Positions 5,146 to 8,470 of a stretch of DNA of 8,470 bases are shown here, piece by piece. A program made the position numbers and the translations under genes. The notes under the pieces were generated by a model, which was not told the DNA's origin, made no database searches, and was given only the letters and a program-made list of their open reading frames with translations. Position 1 is the first letter of the stretch. Each line of letters opens with the position of its first letter. Source of the DNA: an uncultured Acetatifactor sp. (GTDB lineage Bacteria > Bacillota > Clostridia > Lachnospirales > Lachnospiraceae); NCBI GenBank assembly GCA_910584375.1, contig CAJUAH010000058.1:1-8470 (forward strand), in the 5' to 3' direction.

Positions 5146-5282
5146 GGATTTTCTTCTTCTGGCGCTGCCCTCCGGAACTGGTTGAGCCGGTTTGCAAGCT
5201 ACTGATCCTTGTCCGGGTAAAGGTGGGAATAAGTGACTAGCGTAGTCTTCACGGATTCATGCCCCAGCCGTTCCGCTATCTA
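5142..5282 (-). pseudogene. tyrosine recombinase (phage-type integrase), C-terminal remnant
   Basis: Minus-strand translation from 5279 gives IAERLGHESVKTTL then VTYSHLYPDKDQ, the signature end of a tyrosine recombinase: the LGH box with its conserved His and the catalytic Tyr in TYSHLYP. After a TAG (5201-5199) the same frame goes on LANRLNQFRRAAPEEENP to TGA (5144-5142), which is the family's normal tail, so the TAG is most simply a CAG-to-TAG nonsense change in a KDQQLA context. Upstream the homology stops near 5280, where another in-frame TAG and AT-rich DNA begin; about 350 residues including the catalytic Arg residues are absent. The gene is dead. It shows that an integrative element once sat here, beside guaA. 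The reading is confident; the identity of the element is not known. Confidence 0.88.
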
Positions 5283-5363
5283 TGTGAGACCAGCATAATA
5301 CTTGCAAATGAGTTTTACACCTTTCATTTCAGATTCAATATCCAAATACTGGAATTTAGAGAA

Positions 5364-5392
5364 TTGTGAAAATACTAAATCCGATATATAAT
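5364..5392 (+). promoter_or_regulatory. sigma-A promoter of the restriction-modification operon
   Basis: TTGTGA (5364-5369), a 17-base spacer and a perfect TATAAT (5387-5392). A start near 5399 gives a leader of about 47 bases before the methyltransferase ATG. The -10 lies inside a near-palindromic AT-rich stretch (5384-5398), a possible place for autoregulatory binding. Confidence 0.7.
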
Positions 5393-5397
5393 TATAT
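5384..5397. repeat. AT-rich inverted repeat, left copy
   Basis: ATATATAATTATAT here is the reverse complement of ATATAATTATATAT at 8389-8402, so the two copies bracket the restriction-modification operon in inverted orientation. Both are low-complexity and nearly self-complementary, so chance is a real explanation. Confidence 0.3.
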
Positions 5398-5445
5398 ACA
5401 GCAATTATGGGACTACTTTTTTGTTTCTGAGACAGGAGCCGTGCA

Positions 5446-7449
5446 ATGGGATTTACATATGACACAATTCAAAGGAAAATAGAGCAGCTTTGCGAGTATA
5501 TGGATGACAGTATACTGGTCAGTCTATTGTTGCTGCGGCAGTTATCACAGGATGGCTCATTCCCTCTGTATCAGGTAAACAGTGATGCGGAAAAAACAGG
5601 ATATCACCTGTGGAAGATTGTTCTAACCAATCCGGAAGGCGATTACATTTTATCAATTAAAAGAGCTCTTACTATAGTGGAACGCTCATTCCCTTTTGTG
5701 CATAAACTGATTGTGCAGCTTGAAAGGCAAACTGTGGAAGACAGTGATCTGCGCCAGTTAATTTACCTGTTATCAGATATCCCTGCAAATGATTTGTCAT
5801 CTGCAGCTATTTTTGAAAAGCATATGCAAAGGAAAGGTTCTGCCTATTGTATAACATCATTTGGAGATCTTTATACTCCCCAAGGTATTACACAATGTCT
5901 GGCAGGATTTTTGAATCCTGAGCAGGGCACAGTATATGATCCCTGCCCAGGAAGTGGCGCGTTGCTATTGGCGGCCCAAAGATGCGGCAAACAACGTTTG
6001 AAATTATATGGACAAGCGACAGACGAGGATTCTTATTTGCTATGGCAAATAAACCTTATTTTACACGGGACATACGTTGACTTGGGTAAGACGGTTGCAC
6101 CTACATTGCTGGACGATCAACATAGAGACAGGAAATTTGATTATATCATTGCGAATCCTCCTTTTAACAGGGCAAATTGGTTCAACAGCAATCGGCCTTT
6201 TCCTGATGGCAGATGGCGCTGGGGTATTCCTCCCGAGTCAAACGCCAATTATGCGTGGCTCCAGCATATTCTAAGCCACTTACAGCCAAACGGACGAGCC
6301 GTTGTGATTATGCCGAATGGAACCCTGACCACTCAAATACACAGAGAGGCCGACATTCGCAGAGCTATTATACAAAATAAGCTGATTGAAACAATTATTG
6401 CCCTCCCGCCGGGATTGTTTTATTCGACAAAAATCCCATGCTGCGTCTGGATACTTGCAAACAGCGATAACAAAAGCGGTGAGATACTTTTTGTTGATGC
6501 CGCACATATGAAACCAGAGATAAAAAAAGATTTCACGCGCGTACATATCATGAAACTTATGGAACTTGTGAGCAAACACCGACAAAGGAAACTGCATACC
6601 TGCACGGAATGGTATGGAGTTGCCACTTTAGAAAAAATTGAGCAAAACGGTTTTATACTAAGTCCAAATCTATATACTGCTGTTTTACGGCCCGGAGTAA
6701 CAGAAATACAAAAAGAACATGGAAAGCTGTTGGACGTCATAGATAAACTTTCTGTGTCGCATATCGACGGAACGCTGTTACCATATATAGTGCAGTGGAA
6801 GAATGCAAAAACGGCAAAATGCTGGCAGAAAGCAACTTTGTTTGAGATATATGATGTATTTGGCGGAGTGACAAAAAACAAAAGTTCCTTTGGCAAAGGG
6901 GTTCCGGCATTGGATGTAAAAACAGTGATTAGTTCCGCCTATATACCGGATAGTTTTTCCTCAAATGTGGATGTGAAGGAAGATGAAAAGCGAAAGTATG
7001 GAATAAAATACGGGGATGTGTTTTTAAACAGGACAAGCGAGACAATCAAAGAGCTTGCCTGCTGCTGTGTTGCGCCGGGAGATCGGGATGCGGTCTTTGG
7101 CGGCTTTATTAAACGGTTGCGCCCTAAGGACAGGCAAACAATAGATCCTCTTTACGCCGCCGGTTATTTTCGCAGCGAGATTTACCGATGGGAAGTTGAA
7201 GATGTTTCTATGGTATATACCACATATGCAAGTATTGATAACAGGAAACTTTCTAAAATTACTGTTTACTATCCGGATATGGAAACGCAAAAGAAAATTG
7301 GCAGTACATTATTTGAGGTTTACCAATTCCCAAAACGATGCTCGGACAAGTCACAGGGGAAACTGCTGCAAGAGTTTGGGCGGTTACTGATTCAACAGTA
7401 TATTACATATCCCATATTACAGGAACCGCTTTGCGACCCCTGTAATTGA
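5446..7449 (+). CDS. N6-adenine DNA methyltransferase fused to a single type I-like specificity domain
   Basis: A 667-residue modification protein. Residues ~1-135 form a mostly helical N-terminal region, in the place of the HsdM N-terminal domain. Residues ~138-400 are an HsdM-like N6-adenine methylase: FGDLYTPQGI (139-148), the SAM-binding VYDPCPGSGALLLAA (163-177) and the catalytic NPPF (237-240). Residues ~455-625 look like one target-recognition domain of HsdS, beginning WQKATLFEIYDVFGGVT (460-476), with GGFIKRLRPK (552-561) and ending in the conserved SKITVYYPDMETQKKIG (603-619). A usual HsdS has two such domains in a separate protein, so this is an M-S fusion with a half specificity subunit; it may dimerise or read an asymmetric site. 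It should methylate adenine in a specific sequence and protect it from the HNH nuclease encoded 35 bases later. ATG 5446 follows AGGAG (5434-5438). AT-richer composition than guaA and the neighbouring dead integrase suggest transfer. An orphan methylase is the alternative. Confidence 0.88.
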   Translation: MGFTYDTIQRKIEQLCEYMDDSILVSLLLLRQLSQDGSFPLYQVNSDAEKTGYHLWKIVLTNPEGDYILSIKRALTIVERSFPFVHKLIVQLERQTVEDSDLRQLIYLLSDIPANDLSSAAIFEKHMQRKGSAYCITSFGDLYTPQGITQCLAGFLNPEQGTVYDPCPGSGALLLAAQRCGKQRLKLYGQATDEDSYLLWQINLILHGTYVDLGKTVAPTLLDDQHRDRKFDYIIANPPFNRANWFNSNRPFPDGRWRWGIPPESNANYAWLQHILSHLQPNGRAVVIMPNGTLTTQIHREADIRRAIIQNKLIETIIALPPGLFYSTKIPCCVWILANSDNKSGEILFVDAAHMKPEIKKDFTRVHIMKLMELVSKHRQRKLHTCTEWYGVATLEKIEQNGFILSPNLYTAVLRPGVTEIQKEHGKLLDVIDKLSVSHIDGTLLPYIVQWKNAKTAKCWQKATLFEIYDVFGGVTKNKSSFGKGVPALDVKTVISSAYIPDSFSSNVDVKEDEKRKYGIKYGDVFLNRTSETIKELACCCVAPGDRDAVFGGFIKRLRPKDRQTIDPLYAAGYFRSEIYRWEVEDVSMVYTTYASIDNRKLSKITVYYPDMETQKKIGSTLFEVYQFPKRCSDKSQGKLLQEFGRLLIQQYITYPILQEPLCDPCN

Positions 7450-7484
7450 ACGCGGCGCATTCAAAGTAAGGAAGGTGATGATCG

Positions 7485-8345
7485 GTGCAAATGAATCAAC
7501 AGGAACAAAAATGGCTGGTACTACTCTATTCTCTGATAGAAATGGACGGGGGTAGTCAAAGAAAGAATGTGTTACAGCATATTCAGGAAAAAGGATATTG
7601 GTACAAAAATGATCAGAATGACGCCCCTCTGTTGACCAGAAATGAAAAAGCATGGCGAGATGATTTTTCCTATGAGCGCCAGCATCTGGTGGAACACGGG
7701 TATATGCAGAGTGGTGGACAGGGACTCTGGAAAATTACAGAAGAAGGAATAGAATACGTAGAGTCTCAGGCTCGCAGGCTCAAAGACATTCCGTTCGAGG
7801 ATGCTGCCTGTTTTACCGCGATTTTCTATCAAAAGTTCTTCCATACACAGGTTCATTCAGAATTTACGGCAGATCAGATTTTGTTGGAACAACTGTCCCA
7901 AACAGAGGATGCTCAGGATGAGCTTTTGCCTCCTCTTCTGGATAAGCCGATGCCCAAAGGAGCGGTCTTGCATAGTTCAGGGAGTAAAAATACCTATCTG
8001 CGTGATCCGGCCGTTGCGCGACGCGCGTTTGCCCGAGCCGGACACTGTTGTGAAGTGGATAAAACGCATACGTCATTCCTCCGAAAAAATGGCTCCCACT
8101 TGTATATGGAACCGCATCACCTGATTCCAATGTCCATGACGGATTATTTTAATGTAAGTCTGGATAGAGAACAGAATATCTTTTGTCTGTGCAGCAATTG
8201 CCATAATCAAATCCATTATGGAACAAAAGAGGATGTACGGAGACTTATTTCCAAGCTTTTTACCTCCAGAGAGAAGGAAATATGCGCAATACTGGGAAGA
8301 AAAATAACTCTTGACGAGATTTACCGAATTTACAAAGTTATATAG
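7485..8345 (+). CDS. winged-helix HNH endonuclease, likely restriction enzyme
   Basis: A 286-residue protein in two parts. The N-terminal ~100 residues resemble the winged-helix Mrr_N type DNA-binding domain: AWRDDFSYERQHLVEHGYM (56-74) and GLWKITEEGIEYV (80-92). The C-terminal part (~170-250) is an HNH nuclease: GHCCEVDKTHTSF (186-198), EPHHLIP (209-215) with the catalytic His, N231 after SLDREQ, and LCSNCHNQIHYG (235-246). C188 or C189 with C236 and C239 should hold the structural zinc. It would cut DNA; the winged helix probably adds recognition. Position directly after the methyltransferase, in the same direction with a 35-base gap, points to a cognate restriction enzyme. GTG 7485 is chosen because AAGGTGA (7472-7478) is well spaced; ATG 7491, two codons on, is a close alternative. 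There is no HsdR helicase. A role cutting modified DNA instead cannot be excluded. Confidence 0.87.
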   Translation: MQMNQQEQKWLVLLYSLIEMDGGSQRKNVLQHIQEKGYWYKNDQNDAPLLTRNEKAWRDDFSYERQHLVEHGYMQSGGQGLWKITEEGIEYVESQARRLKDIPFEDAACFTAIFYQKFFHTQVHSEFTADQILLEQLSQTEDAQDELLPPLLDKPMPKGAVLHSSGSKNTYLRDPAVARRAFARAGHCCEVDKTHTSFLRKNGSHLYMEPHHLIPMSMTDYFNVSLDREQNIFCLCSNCHNQIHYGTKEDVRRLISKLFTSREKEICAILGRKITLDEIYRIYKVI

Positions 8346-8388
8346 TGCCTGACATCTTAAGGCCAAACAGTTGTCGAAAATCGGCGCC

Positions 8389-8402
8389 ATATAATTATAT
8401 AT
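8389..8402. repeat. AT-rich inverted repeat, right copy
   Basis: ATATAATTATATAT, reverse complement of 5384-5397, 44 bases after the HNH stop. The only other features seen between 8346 and 8448 are AT-rich bases; no gene is visible there. Confidence 0.3.
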
Positions 8403-8439
8403 GTCCATAGAGGAAAGTTAGTGTAAAATTTTAGTTGGC

Positions 8440-8470
8440 AAAATAAAAGGAAGAGGCCGAAACCCCTTCC
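8440..8470 (-). terminator. terminator-like hairpin at the window edge
   Basis: GGAAGAGG (8449-8456) and CCCCTTCC (8463-8470) form an 8-bp stem with one A-C mismatch. Read on the minus strand, it is followed by TTTTATTTT (8448-8440), so it would end a gene running leftward from outside the window. It may also serve the RM operon if T bases follow beyond 8470. Confidence 0.55.

Noticed and set aside
4633..5355. ACTGGAAT at 4633-4640 and again at 5348-5355 as attL/attR of the guaA island
   Set aside because: Only 8 bases are shared and the flanks differ, so it is at chance level for this distance.
5280..5465. Minus-strand 61-codon open frame ending at 5280
   Set aside because: It overlaps the RM promoter and the methylase start and has no ribosome site or known domain; only the DNA after its stop codon shows integrase homology.
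1..8470. CRISPR array, tRNA or rRNA genes, complete insertion sequence
   Set aside because: No regularly spaced repeats, cloverleaf or rRNA sequence, and no transposase were seen.

Overview
The window looks like a chromosomal segment of an endospore-forming Firmicute, most likely a Clostridia of the Lachnospiraceae type (Clostridium cluster XIVa). The evidence is a spoIIID gene with a sigma-E-type promoter, strong AGGAGG-type ribosome binding sites, TTG and GTG starts, a MerR/ABC exporter cassette and a class of small Firmicute hydrophobic toxin. The genus is inference.

Left part (1-2490): remains of a heterodimeric ABC exporter cassette followed by a MerR-family regulator. The first half-exporter is split by an in-frame TAG (282-284) exactly in the linker between its membrane domain and its ATPase, and a second in-frame TGA lies at 9-11. 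The ATPase can restart at 297. The second half (937-1890) is a membrane domain with no ATPase after it. The cassette is therefore either decaying or rearranged into separate subunits.

Middle part (2491-4694): two core genes, each with clear signals. spoIIID (TTG start, sigma-E promoter, strong terminator) encodes the mother-cell sporulation regulator. guaA (GMP synthase) has a textbook TTGACT-17-TATAAT promoter, a 10-bp leader hairpin over an upstream TTG start, and a strong terminator.

Right part (4695-8470): a mobile-element scar beside the guaA 3' end. It starts with an 11-bp-period direct repeat and a compact candidate type I toxin-antitoxin locus. This has a 34-residue membrane peptide, an extended -10 promoter, an mRNA leader that can hide its own Shine-Dalgarno, a 17-bp complementarity between leader and downstream region, and a convergent antisense promoter. 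Next comes the last ~45 codons of a tyrosine recombinase on the minus strand, itself carrying a nonsense codon. Where that homology stops, the DNA becomes visibly AT-richer and a two-gene restriction-modification operon begins: an N6-adenine methyltransferase fused to a single type I-like specificity domain, then a winged-helix HNH endonuclease. A terminator-like hairpin closes the window.

The most interesting parts are the toxin/antisense RNA architecture buried against the dead integrase, and the compact methylase-specificity fusion paired with an HNH nuclease instead of HsdR.
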